Of a stretch of 64,000 nucleotides of DNA, positions 1-8,275 are shown in pieces. The stretch is from contig DAIMZH010000001.1 in the NCBI GenBank assembly GCA_036734105.1, positions 1 through 64,000 on the forward strand, read 5' to 3'. A model generated the notes under the pieces. The model was not told the DNA's origin, searched no databases, and saw nothing but the letters and a program-made list of their open reading frames with translations. The translations under genes and the position numbers were made by a program. Source of the stretch: Azoarcus_F sp036734105 (GTDB taxonomy: Bacteria; Pseudomonadota; Gammaproteobacteria; Burkholderiales; Rhodocyclaceae). Positions within the stretch are counted from its first letter, which is position 1; each line of letters starts with the position of its first letter.

Positions 1-426
1 CATTTGCGGACGAGACGGGTGGTATTTGAGGATGATCTGGCCAAAGGGATGGTTGGGGTGTTCATGCCGGATGCGCTGGAGCGGAAGTACCCCAATGCGG
101 GTGTTGAATGGGGCTGGCAGTATGTGTTTGTGGCGGGGAGCTATTCGGTTGATCCGCGCAGCGGCGTGACGCGGCGACATCACATGGACGAGAAGTTGTT
201 GCAGAGGGCCATGAAGAAGGCGGTGCTTGCAGCCGACATTGGCAAGCCAGCGACGCCACACACGCTGCGCCACTCGTTTGCCACACATTTGCTGCAGGGT
301 GGCTACGACATTCGTACGGTGCAGGAATTGCTTGGCCATGCGGATGTGGCGACCACGATGATTTACACCCATGTGCTCAACAAGGGCGGGCGCGGCGTGG
401 TGTCGCCGCTGGATGCGATTCAGTGA
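1..426 (+). CDS. Integron-type tyrosine recombinase (IntI), C-terminal part
   Basis: The open frame runs off the left edge, so only the last 141 residues are seen. They hold the C-terminal half of a tyrosine recombinase catalytic domain: the H-x-L-R-H box (HTLRHSFATHLL), the LLGH segment, and the nucleophile tyrosine in TTMIYTHV. The stretch ALERKYPNAGVEWGWQYVF, followed by SVDPRSGVTRRHH, is the extra region that separates integron integrases from XerC/XerD. The end, RGVVSPLD, is also typical of IntI. Known family role: inserting and excising gene cassettes at attI and attC sites. In most integrons the array starts beside the 5' end of intI, which here lies outside the window. Whether the gene is complete cannot be judged. 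Confidence 0.88.
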   Translation, partial: HLRTRRVVFEDDLAKGMVGVFMPDALERKYPNAGVEWGWQYVFVAGSYSVDPRSGVTRRHHMDEKLLQRAMKKAVLAADIGKPATPHTLRHSFATHLLQGGYDIRTVQELLGHADVATTMIYTHVLNKGGRGVVSPLDAIQ

Positions 427-651
427 GTCACTCGCGGCTTCAAGCACACCCGGCACAATGCTGGCACCACCAGCAAAGTCAGCACTGTCGATGCCGAGAA
501 GGCCAGCGGCAACAGGCCCGCCGTTCTTGACGATTACGCATTCGTTTGTGATGGCCCTTGGATCATTCCCGAAAAGCTGCATGAGCACACAGACACTGAC
601 CAGGCGGACAAACTGCGGCAAAATAGCGGCTTTACCCCTTCGGAAAACAGT

Positions 652-1218
652 ATGTCCCAAGACGAAGTCGTTGCCGCTACCCGCCACTGGCTAGAGAAGG
701 CGGTGATCGGGCTGAATCTCTGTCCGTTTGCGCGTCATGTTTATGTGCGTGATCAGGTTCGTTATGTGGTCAGCGAGGCCCGACACCTAGATGCGTTTCT
801 GGAGCAACTCGACGAGGAGCTGGCTTTTCTGGCGGCGGCTGACCCCGAGAAGGTCGACACCACCCTGCTCATCCACCCTTCGCTGTTTCCGGACTTCGAG
901 TTGTTCAACGATGTGGTCGGCATGGCTGAAGAGGCGGTGGGGGAGCATGAGCTTGAGGGCGTGCTGCAGGTGGCAAGCTTTCACCCGCGTTTTCAGTTTG
1001 ATGGCACCGAGCCCGACGAGATGGGCAATTACACCAACCGTGCGCCGTATCCCACGCTGCACTTGATCCGCGAGGACAGCCTGGCGCGTGCGCTGGCGGG
1101 CTATGCTGGTGACCCGGACGAGATTTATCAGCACAACATCGCCACCCTGGAAAAGCTTGGCCGTCAGGGCTGGCGAGAACTCGGACTGCATGACGCTGCG
1201 GCGGACGACGCGCAATGA
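652..1218 (+). CDS. DUF1415 family protein
   Basis: A 188-residue protein matching the DUF1415 family over its whole length. The conserved N-terminal WLEKAVIGLNLCPFA and central VASFHPRFQFDGTEPDE segments are both present. The function of this family is not established; the conserved Cys and His-Pro residues suggest an enzyme or metal site, but that is only inference. The stop overlaps the start of the downstream methyltransferase by 4 bases (ATGA), so the two are probably translationally coupled. The ribosome binding site ahead of the ATG is weak. About 225 bases between the integrase and this start contain no convincing gene. Confidence 0.85.
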   Translation: MSQDEVVAATRHWLEKAVIGLNLCPFARHVYVRDQVRYVVSEARHLDAFLEQLDEELAFLAAADPEKVDTTLLIHPSLFPDFELFNDVVGMAEEAVGEHELEGVLQVASFHPRFQFDGTEPDEMGNYTNRAPYPTLHLIREDSLARALAGYAGDPDEIYQHNIATLEKLGRQGWRELGLHDAAADDAQ

Positions 1219-2108
1219 GCCGCAACAGAAAACAAGCAGACAAGGCGGTGGCCGCCAATGCGAGTGAGCAACTGGCCGACATGTTGCGTCCGGGGCAGTC
1301 GATCGAGCTGCTGAAGGCTTTGCACATCGTCACCCGCGACGGGCGCATCAATCAGGACAGCCGACGCAAGCTCAAACAGGTTCTGCATCTGTTCAACTTC
1401 ATCGAGCCGCTGATGCAGGATGTCATCGACAAGCACGGCAGCCTGAGCCTGGTGGATCATGGGGCTGGCAAGTCCTACCTCGGTTTCATTCTTTACGACT
1501 TGTTTCTGAAGGCTCGCGGTGTGGGCGAGGTGCACGGCATCGAAACCCGGGCCGAGTTGGTTGCCCAGTCGGCCGAGCTGGCCACCTTGCTGGGGTTTGA
1601 GCGCATGCATTTTCATGCCCTCACGGTGGAGGACTCGATTGGCTCGTCGGCCTTGCCAGGCAGGATAGACATGGTGACCGCCCTGCACGCCTGCAACACG
1701 GCCACCGATGACGCGATCCGCTTTGCGCTGGCCAAGCAGGCGCGTCACATTGTGCTGGTGCCTTGCTGCCAGGCCGAGGTGGCCGCGGCGTTGCGTGCCA
1801 GCAAGGCCGAGGCGCTGTCTGCCACTGCCCTGTCCGAGATCTGGCGACACCCGATCCACACCCGCGAGTTTGGCAGCCACCTTACCAACGTGTTGCGCTG
1901 CCTGCTGCTTGAATCGCACGGCTACAAGGTGACCGTGACCGAGCTGGTGGGTTGGGAGCACACCATGAAGAACGAGCTGATCGTGGCCAGCGCCACTGGC
2001 CAGCGTCGTGGCAATGCCCGCGAGCGCGCCGAGGCAATTTTGGCCGACCTCAAGCTGGAGTCGCTGCGCGAACGCTTTGTTTATGGCCCTGTTTGCGTTA
2101 CGCGTTGA
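1215..2108 (+). CDS. SAM-dependent methyltransferase
   Basis: A 297-residue protein with a class I methyltransferase fold. Motif I appears as LVDHGAGKSYLGFILYD around residues 80-95, followed by an acidic motif II region (VHGIETRAEL). The segment MVTALHACNTATDDAIRFAL and the later VPCCQAEV resemble the group of methyltransferases that carries an H-A-C and a P-C-C motif. Substrate unknown; RNA or protein is possible. The start overlaps the DUF1415 stop by 4 bases, so the pair forms an operon. No clear signal peptide or membrane segment. Confidence 0.75.
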   Translation: MSRNRKQADKAVAANASEQLADMLRPGQSIELLKALHIVTRDGRINQDSRRKLKQVLHLFNFIEPLMQDVIDKHGSLSLVDHGAGKSYLGFILYDLFLKARGVGEVHGIETRAELVAQSAELATLLGFERMHFHALTVEDSIGSSALPGRIDMVTALHACNTATDDAIRFALAKQARHIVLVPCCQAEVAAALRASKAEALSATALSEIWRHPIHTREFGSHLTNVLRCLLLESHGYKVTVTELVGWEHTMKNELIVASATGQRRGNARERAEAILADLKLESLRERFVYGPVCVTR

Positions 2109-2404
2109 TAAGCTGCCGCCAGAGGGCGGATGCAATGAACTCGTCGGGCGAAGAGCCAAAGAAAAGTGCCCCGTCGAATCACCGCTAGGTGTTGACTTAA
2201 AGATTTGTCAGCTACCGGGCAAGCTGCTGAGTGCCCCTCTGAAGGATGCGAATGACTGAGGAAGCACTCAATCTGATTTACCAGCATGCAGCCTCAACGA
2301 CAAAACCGGTCGCCAGGCTAAGTTGCCGCGCCCGCTTTTAAGATTAACGCGGGATGCAAGTTTCCTTTATCTCATCATAGCCTTAGGCGCCAAAAATGGT
2401 TAAG

Positions 2405-2423
2405 ATAAGATAACTTATCTTAT
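2405..2423. promoter_or_regulatory. 19-bp perfect palindrome in ATPase leader (candidate operator)
   Basis: ATAAGATAA-C-TTATCTTAT is a 9-bp perfect inverted repeat with a single central base. It ends one base before the GGAGAA ribosome binding site of the ATPase gene that starts at 2433. As DNA it would suit a dimeric repressor; as RNA it would fold next to the ribosome binding site. It is AT-only apart from the G and C at two positions, unlike its surroundings. The rest of the 324-base gap (2109-2432) shows no gene that I can support. Confidence 0.5.
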
Positions 2424-2432
2424 GGAGAAATC

Positions 2433-3935
2433 ATGACTGCGTGGCAGTTCTACGGACGGACTGAGCCGTTGTCAGAGTTGAACCGCATTGTGAATGCGGG
2501 AAGGTGGTATTTCTGCCGTATCGAGGGACGCCGCCGGATTGGAAAAACGTCCTTGCTGTCCCAACTCACCAAAGGCGACGCTTCTCTATCCGAGCGCATC
2601 ATCTACATGCAGGTCCCTGATTCTGATGAGCGAGATGTGGCAACTGCTTTTCAGCGCTCACTGACTGGTTGTGACCACAGCTTGGCGCAAAGCTTGGTGC
2701 CAAACGTGGTGGACTTCCCTTCCATGGCACGGGCCATTGGCGAGCTATGCCGAGCTGGGTTGGTCGTTGTCATAGACGAATTCCAATACTTCACCCGAAC
2801 GGTGTTGAAGAGCTTCAACTCCTTTTTGCAGGCAGAGGTGGACAAGCTGCGTGATGGCAACATCAAGCAAGGCGGTTTGTTCGTGCTGGGCTCTCTGCAT
2901 GCTGATATGAACCAACTTCTTGAAGACAAAGGGGCGCCACTCTATGGTCGGCTAACTCAGCGTATCAAGCTAGATCATTGGGACTTCGAGGATCTGCTGG
3001 ACGTTTTCCGTAGCCAGAACGTGTTGGCGCCTTCGCAGTGGCTCACCCTCTGGACCTTCTTCGAGGGAGTGCCAAAGTTTTATCATGATGCCTTCGAGCA
3101 GGACCTCTACAAGATTGGGCCGGAGACGTTCTCCGACGAATTGCTGACAAGAATGTTTTTGCGTAGTTCGAGTCCTCTGTCTGAAGAGGCCGACACCTGG
3201 TTCCTGCGTGAGCTTCGAGGCCGGTCGGTTTCAATGTTGACCTTTCTGGCCGAGCACGCTGGCTGCAGCAATGGGGAGTTGCTGGCAGGGGTGGGACGGC
3301 CTGAGGAGAAGACGCAAATCAGTGCGTACCTAACCAAGCTCGTGTCCAACTACGAGATGATTTCCAAGCTCAATCCGGTGTTTTCGGACGGCAAAAGCCG
3401 CAACGCGCGCTACTACATCGCCGACAATTTCCTGCAAGCATGGCTGGCAGTGGCTAAGCCTGCACGGGAGGCTGCGCGTATGAAGCCGATATACAAGACA
3501 CTAGAGCTGGCGCGACCACGGATGATGGGGGTAGAAGGGTTTGCCTTTGAAAAGCTTGTTCGTCAGTTGCACCAAGAGTGTTCGCGAAAGGGCAAGGGCG
3601 ATTTCGACTTGTCGAGCATGCAAATGGGGTACTGGAACCGCCCTAAGGATGCGACCCGCAGTATAGAAATCGATTTGGTAGCCCTGGACGAGCCAAACAA
3701 ACGAGTACGGTTCGGTTCGTGCAAGCGCTCAGCAGACGCGCACACCAACGCCTCACTGGCGGAGTTCGACAGGCATGTTCAAGGCTTCCTCGACACCAAA
3801 GACCATCGACACCTGCAAAGCTGGACCAAAGAAATAGCACTGTTCTCGCCAGTTTTCTCCGCGGGAGACCGTGCTCATTTTGCAGGAAAGGGATATGTAG
3901 CCAAGGACTTGAACGACTTCGCGGCTCTATTTTGA
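2433..3935 (+). CDS. AAA-type ATPase with C-terminal DUF234-like nuclease-fold domain
   Basis: A 500-residue protein of the ATPase_2 (archaeal-type STAND-like ATPase) class. The Walker A is GRRRIGKTSLL near residue 32 and the Walker B is VVVIDEFQYF near residue 113. The C-terminal third (from about residue 360) looks like the DUF234 domain, which has a restriction-endonuclease-like fold: GFAFEKLV, then EIDLVALDE, then GSCKR. In many relatives the last motif is G-E-C-K, so the usual acidic residue is Ser here and nuclease activity is uncertain. A good GGAGAA site precedes the ATG. The gene stands alone, close to the integron integrase, and looks like accessory DNA. Cellular role unknown. Confidence 0.8.
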   Translation: MTAWQFYGRTEPLSELNRIVNAGRWYFCRIEGRRRIGKTSLLSQLTKGDASLSERIIYMQVPDSDERDVATAFQRSLTGCDHSLAQSLVPNVVDFPSMARAIGELCRAGLVVVIDEFQYFTRTVLKSFNSFLQAEVDKLRDGNIKQGGLFVLGSLHADMNQLLEDKGAPLYGRLTQRIKLDHWDFEDLLDVFRSQNVLAPSQWLTLWTFFEGVPKFYHDAFEQDLYKIGPETFSDELLTRMFLRSSSPLSEEADTWFLRELRGRSVSMLTFLAEHAGCSNGELLAGVGRPEEKTQISAYLTKLVSNYEMISKLNPVFSDGKSRNARYYIADNFLQAWLAVAKPAREAARMKPIYKTLELARPRMMGVEGFAFEKLVRQLHQECSRKGKGDFDLSSMQMGYWNRPKDATRSIEIDLVALDEPNKRVRFGSCKRSADAHTNASLAEFDRHVQGFLDTKDHRHLQSWTKEIALFSPVFSAGDRAHFAGKGYVAKDLNDFAALF

Positions 3936-4114
3936 ACAGTTCTGTGCGCATAGCCAGACTCCTTGTGTGGGTTGAATACGTACGAAATCAACACTTGACG
4001 CGAACAGAGCTTTGTTTATTGAGCACCTGAAAGCTCAAAATTGATCCTGGCAAAGTCTTTCTCAGGCCCGGGCCGCTATGCTTGAGCCGTGTTATCAGAA
4101 AACGGTGCCCGCTC

Positions 4115-4405
4115 ATGCTGAATATTCCCCTGCCTATCTATGTGGCCTTCTTCTTTTTTCTCGGCTGCATGTTGCTGCTTGAGCTGCACATGCACTATCG
4201 CCGCAAACAGGAAGAGTTGCCAGCGCTCAATGTCTTTCTGACCGAGCACCAGATGGCCGAACCCGCCTGCCACGCTTGCGGTAGTCACGAGTTCAAGGAG
4301 ATTGGCTTGTTGCACAGCGACGACCCCAATCGCATCGTCTCGTGCAACACGTGCAACACCCTGCTCTACCGGTTTGAGCGCCCAGAGCTGGAAGCAGCCG
4401 ACTGA
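4115..4405 (+). CDS. Small membrane protein with zinc-ribbon-like cysteines
   Basis: A 96-residue protein if started at the ATG at 4115; an upstream TTG at 4082 would add 11 residues. An N-terminal hydrophobic segment (PIYVAFFFFLGCMLLLEL) should anchor it in the inner membrane. The cytoplasmic or periplasmic remainder carries two C-x-x-C pairs (CHAC and CNTC) about 23 residues apart, as in a zinc ribbon. No family name recognised. It overlaps nothing and lies 55 bases before the hydrolase start. Function unknown. Confidence 0.6.
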   Translation: MLNIPLPIYVAFFFFLGCMLLLELHMHYRRKQEELPALNVFLTEHQMAEPACHACGSHEFKEIGLLHSDDPNRIVSCNTCNTLLYRFERPELEAAD

Positions 4406-4460
4406 CCTTGCTTGTTTCAATCGGCTGATTGAGTGGCACAATGGCGCTGAATTCAAACGC

Positions 4461-5393
4461 ATGATTGAATCCGTGAACAAAACATATCCACCAACACTCG
4501 GGACGGTTGCTGCGCTTGTTCCGTGGCAGCACCCAAGCTCTGCCGGACTTATCCTGCGCGGCGAGCACTCCCCGCCTTCCGGCAAGCCGGTGCTTCATGT
4601 CTTGCATGGCAATGGCTTTTGCGGAAGAACCTACTGGCCAATGCTGGCGCAGCTTGCCGAACATTTTGACCTGTTTCTAAGCGATGTGCAGGGGCATGGC
4701 GACTCGGACGACGGTGGGCGCTTTCACGGCTGGAACCGAACTGCTGATCTCTGCGTTGAGGCCTGGCAAGCACATGCGCCGATTTTTGGCGAGGTGCCGG
4801 TAACAATGCTGGGTCATAGCTTTGGTGGCGTGCTGTCGTGCCTGATGATGGCGCATCAGCCACAACTGGCACAGCGAGCGGTATTGCTTGACCCGGTGCT
4901 GTTCACACCCGCAATGATAGGTCTGATGGCCTTATCGGATGTGGTTGGCCTTTATTCTCGCAACAGTCTGGCGCAGCGTGCGCGCAAGCGTCGACATCAC
5001 TGGCCGGACCGGGCCGAGGCTGGCAGACTGTTGCGCGGCAGGGGCATGTTCAAGAACTGGGCCGAGCCAGCCCTGCAGGCTTATCTGAAATATGGCTTGC
5101 GCGATTGTCCCGATGGTGGCGTGGAGCTTAAATGCAAGCCGCAACGCGAGGCGGCGATCTTCGGGTCTTTTCCCAAGCGTTTGTGGTCATCACTCAAGCG
5201 GGTGCAAACCCCAACCTTGGTGCTGTACGGCAGCCACACCTACCCGTTCGTTGCCTCGGCGGTGTCGCGCTGGCAAGCATCAAACCCTGTGATCAGCACC
5301 AAAATGGTCGAGGGTGGGCATTGCTTCATGCAGGAATATCCTGAGCAGACAGCCGCCGCAGTGGCCAGCTATCTGCGCGCTCAGGCCGGATAG
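4461..5393 (+). CDS. Alpha/beta hydrolase
   Basis: A 310-residue alpha/beta-hydrolase fold protein from the ATG at 4461; the open frame extends further upstream but that part is out-of-frame overlap with the zinc-ribbon gene. Seen motifs: oxyanion-hole region HVLHGNGFCG, the nucleophile elbow GHSFGG (Ser near residue 116), LVLYGSHTYP preceding the acid position, and the catalytic His in GGHCFMQEYPE. Substrate unknown; homologues are usually called esterases or lipases. The 3' end overlaps the convergent yaeQ-type gene by 13 bases. Confidence 0.85.
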   Translation: MIESVNKTYPPTLGTVAALVPWQHPSSAGLILRGEHSPPSGKPVLHVLHGNGFCGRTYWPMLAQLAEHFDLFLSDVQGHGDSDDGGRFHGWNRTADLCVEAWQAHAPIFGEVPVTMLGHSFGGVLSCLMMAHQPQLAQRAVLLDPVLFTPAMIGLMALSDVVGLYSRNSLAQRARKRRHHWPDRAEAGRLLRGRGMFKNWAEPALQAYLKYGLRDCPDGGVELKCKPQREAAIFGSFPKRLWSSLKRVQTPTLVLYGSHTYPFVASAVSRWQASNPVISTKMVEGGHCFMQEYPEQTAAAVASYLRAQAG

Positions 5394-5920
5394 AGTTTCT
5401 TAGGCTCTATGCTCAGGCTGGTGTCGCCGTCGGACAGCCAGACATGGCCGTCCTGAATGGTGGCCTGCAGGCGCATGTTGCGCTTGCACAGGCCAGCCAG
5501 CTCGCTGGCGCTGTCTGACGGGATGCGGATCACGGTCAGGTTGTCCAGCCGGGTCAGCTTGCTGTGCACCCCGCTCCACCAGATGTCGGTTTGCCGCGCA
5601 AACGGCATGATGACAACCTGATCGGCACGTCCGCTGGCCTTGCGTATCCATTTTTCGTCCGGTTGCCCGACATCTATCCAGCGCTGAATGTCGCCGCCGT
5701 AATCGATCTGCCACAGGTCGGCTTCGTCTTCTGCGCACAAGCCCTTGCCAAAGCTCAGGCGTTCGTCGGCGAAGAGCGCAAAGGCCAGCAGCCGGATCAT
5801 CATGCGCTCTTCGGTTTCGGAGGGGTGACGTGCAACGGTGAGCTGGTAGGTGGCGAAGTGGTTGTGGTCCATGTCGGCCACCGCCAGTTCTGCCTTGTGA
5901 ATGGTTGCCTTGAGTGCCAT
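5381..5920 (-). CDS. yaeQ: YaeQ family protein
   Basis: A 179-residue protein that matches YaeQ throughout. It starts MALKATIHKAEL, contains DMDHNHFATYQLTVARHPSET and ADLWQIDYGGDIQRWIDVG, and ends in a predicted nuclease-like beta-rich fold. Family function is not firmly known; the fold is related to PD-(D/E)XK enzymes. Its ATG shares one base with the stop of the upstream 258-residue gene (TGATG), so the two are translationally coupled. The 3' end overlaps the convergent hydrolase gene. Confidence 0.88.
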   Translation of the reverse strand: MALKATIHKAELAVADMDHNHFATYQLTVARHPSETEERMMIRLLAFALFADERLSFGKGLCAEDEADLWQIDYGGDIQRWIDVGQPDEKWIRKASGRADQVVIMPFARQTDIWWSGVHSKLTRLDNLTVIRIPSDSASELAGLCKRNMRLQATIQDGHVWLSDGDTSLSIEPKKLYPA

Positions 5921-6696
5921 CAGTGGACCTTGTCTCCGCCCTGACGACTGGCTTGCTGCCATTCGATCAGCGAGCGGGTGGCATGCGCCATCACCATGTC
6001 GCGTGTGTTGGCTGGCAGCTCGCGCGACAAGGCCTTGAACAAGGCCTCGGTGCTGTCGCGTGCAACACCGTCGGTTGCCAACGACTGGGCGACACATTGA
6101 ATCTGGATGTGAGCGAGCGAATCCGCCACCAGCCGCCAGCCCAGACTGGGCATCAGACGCACCAGCGCCACCATCATGCCGCCCAGTTGCGTCATGATGG
6201 CTTCGGCCTCCTGGTGCTTGTCACAGGCGATCATGGCGTGCCAAAGGGCCAGGTGGATGCTGCGCCGTAGCGTGATCTTGAAGTCAATGGCGTTGCCTTC
6301 GTCGCGGTCAATCGCCTCAAAAAAGCGTTGAAAGCGCGCCTCGGTCTGCTCGTCCAGGGCACTGCGCAAAGCCCCGAGCAGCTCGCTCAGCCCGGCGATG
6401 GCGTTCAGGCCAAAGGCGCGGCTGTAAGCTACCCCCCATTGATCCAGCCCCGCGCTGACCAAGGCCAGACGCAATGCCTCGGCCTCAGTATCGGACGCCT
6501 GCGCCGCCCAGGACCGCAGGGTCGCAGCCAGCGACTCCACCCCTTCAAGGCGGTTGGCATCATCTTGGTTAACGGTCAGGCGAAAAGCCTGTGCAAAGGC
6601 GTCCTGCGCGCTGTTGGCGGCCTGTCGTTGCACGACAGGCCCAGCCAATGCTGCAAATGCATCGGGCGGAATAGTGACTGGTTCGGAGTGGGACAT
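5920..6696 (-). CDS. Conserved hypothetical protein coupled to YaeQ
   Basis: A 258-residue protein from the ATG at 6696 (MSHSEPV); the frame stays open further upstream, but that extension looks like non-coding sequence. The protein is rich in Ala and Leu and predicted largely helical, with no signal peptide, no membrane segment and no motif that I recognise. Translation is probably coupled with yaeQ through a TGATG junction. That conserved arrangement is the only functional hint. The downstream neighbour (by strand) is yaeQ; upstream lies the HAD-type gene. Confidence 0.7.
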   Translation of the reverse strand: MSHSEPVTIPPDAFAALAGPVVQRQAANSAQDAFAQAFRLTVNQDDANRLEGVESLAATLRSWAAQASDTEAEALRLALVSAGLDQWGVAYSRAFGLNAIAGLSELLGALRSALDEQTEARFQRFFEAIDRDEGNAIDFKITLRRSIHLALWHAMIACDKHQEAEAIMTQLGGMMVALVRLMPSLGWRLVADSLAHIQIQCVAQSLATDGVARDSTEALFKALSRELPANTRDMVMAHATRSLIEWQQASRQGGDKVH

Positions 6697-6770
6697 GAAG
6701 GACGTCTGCTGATAAAACCTGTATTTTGAGCCCTCAAGCCGGATCGGGCAAATCAGCAGTGCTGTGACAG

Positions 6771-7277
6771 TCACGCCCAGTTCAGCAGCGATGCGGGTCC
6801 TGGTCGAGCAGGTGCTGCGACGTTGCCTTTTGCCAGGGCATCCAGCAAGTTGTTCAGCCGAAGCGCGTCTTCATCTGCAAAGCCGCGCTTGAAATCGGTT
6901 AGCACCAGCCGGGATCGGGTCAACCAGTTGCCTGGCGCGTCATCAATGGCACACCATGCTGCGGTGGTCGGATCTGGGTCGTGCTGAGCGAGCCACAACA
7001 TGGCTTCACGCTCACGCAGGCCATGCAGTTCATTGCCGGTTTTGGGGATCATGTGCGGCGTGGTGCCAGCAATGCGTGCCCGGATGTCTTCGGAGAAGCG
7101 GCTAACCAGCTTGGACAAAGAAAACAGCATCCGCCAATCCGATGAGATGACAATGCGTGCCTTGGGGTGCTTGCGCACGACTGCCTCGATTAGCGGCAAG
7201 CTGCGGAAATCCTCCACCTCGCCCCAGGGGTGGGTGACACCATCGAAATCTAAAAAAATAAAGGTGTTGCGGTTCAT
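6771..7277 (-). CDS. HAD-domain protein
   Basis: A 168-residue protein with haloacid dehalogenase features. The N-terminal motif I is IFLDFDGVTHP (Asp nucleophile and Asp+2), motif II is IVISSDWR, and an acidic motif AIDDAP stands near residue 125. This short cap-less layout resembles the HAD domain of the Swiss-army-knife RNA-repair type proteins. It may be a phosphatase; the substrate is unknown. I chose the ATG at 7277; a second in-frame ATG lies three codons upstream (7286), and the ribosome binding site does not decide between them. Confidence 0.72.
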   Translation of the reverse strand: MNRNTFIFLDFDGVTHPWGEVEDFRSLPLIEAVVRKHPKARIVISSDWRMLFSLSKLVSRFSEDIRARIAGTTPHMIPKTGNELHGLREREAMLWLAQHDPDPTTAAWCAIDDAPGNWLTRSRLVLTDFKRGFADEDALRLNNLLDALAKGNVAAPARPGPASLLNWA

Positions 7278-7471
7278 GGCTGTCATCCGTAGAGGCTGAA
7301 ACGAGGCTAACCTCTGTTTTGTTGCAATGCAACAGATTCTACGCGCAAGCGCTTGCATCAAGTGTGAATTTTTAGTGCCTAAACTGTAATCTATTCCTCG
7401 TGTGACTTGTTTCTGACGCATTTGCGTGCTTGAATTGCTGCACCGCACATAAAAACAGGAAGGCTCACCCC

Positions 7472-8251
7472 ATGAAACCCATCGTCAACCTGGAAGGCAA
7501 AGTCGGGCTGATCACCGGAATTGCCAACGAAAAGTCGATTTCCACCGGCGTTGCCGAGGCATGCATCGAGGCCGGCGCCAGTCTCGTCATCACTTATCAG
7601 AACGACAAAACCCGCGCTTTCATTGAGCCCATTGTGCATCGTCTGGGCGTCGAAGAGGTGCATTTGATGGACGTCACCCGGCCAGAGACTCTTGAGACCG
7701 TTGCCCAGCGCATTGGCGAGCGTTTCGGCAAACTGGACTTTGCAGTGCATAGCATGGCTTTTGCCAAACGCGACGACTTGCATGGCCGCGTGGTGGATAC
7801 CTCACCCGACGGCTTCGCGCTGGCCATGGACGTATCTACTCACTCCTTCGTACGCATGGGCCGCGCACTGGAGCCGCTGTTTGAAAAAGCGGGTGGAGGC
7901 TCCCTCATCACCATGACGTATCTGGGCAGCGAGAAAGTCATCCCCAACTACGGCGTCATGGGTCTGTGCAAGGCTGCGCTGGAAGCGGCTACCCGTTACA
8001 TGGCTGCTGAACTTGGCGTCAAGAACATTCGCGTCAACGCGGTGTCACCGGGGCCGTTGATGACGCGCGCGGCGTCCGGCATTGCCGGCTTCGATGGCTT
8101 GATGGCAGCAGCAGTTGAACGCTCGCCAATGCATGCTCTGGTGACGCCAGAAGACATCGGCGCACTGACGGCGTTTCTGGTTTCCGATGCTGGTCGCCTT
8201 ATTTCCGGTGGTGTGCATTATGTGGATGCCGGTTACAACGTGATGGGCTAA
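7472..8251 (+). CDS. fabI: Enoyl-[acyl-carrier-protein] reductase (NADH)
   Basis: A 259-residue SDR-fold protein that catalyses the last reduction of each fatty-acid elongation cycle, enoyl-ACP to acyl-ACP. The nucleotide-binding start is GLITGIANEKSIS, the FabI form rather than the classical TGxxxGIG. The catalytic segment T-Y-L-G...N-Y-G-V-M-G-L-C-K has both tyrosines and the lysine in the Y-x9-Y-x6-K spacing of FabI. AGGAAGG lies 8 bases ahead of the ATG. It stands alone between a divergent HAD gene and a downstream kinase-like gene. The cofactor-binding loop is somewhat divergent from E. coli, so a FabI-like paralogue is possible. Confidence 0.85.
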   Translation: MKPIVNLEGKVGLITGIANEKSISTGVAEACIEAGASLVITYQNDKTRAFIEPIVHRLGVEEVHLMDVTRPETLETVAQRIGERFGKLDFAVHSMAFAKRDDLHGRVVDTSPDGFALAMDVSTHSFVRMGRALEPLFEKAGGGSLITMTYLGSEKVIPNYGVMGLCKAALEAATRYMAAELGVKNIRVNAVSPGPLMTRAASGIAGFDGLMAAAVERSPMHALVTPEDIGALTAFLVSDAGRLISGGVHYVDAGYNVMG

Positions 8252-8275
8252 GCTGACACTGACGGATCAAAAACC

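Noticed and set aside
1164..2159. Minus-strand open frame of 331 codons opposite the methyltransferase
   Set aside because: The plus strand carries clear methyltransferase motifs and an operon overlap; the reverse frame shows none.
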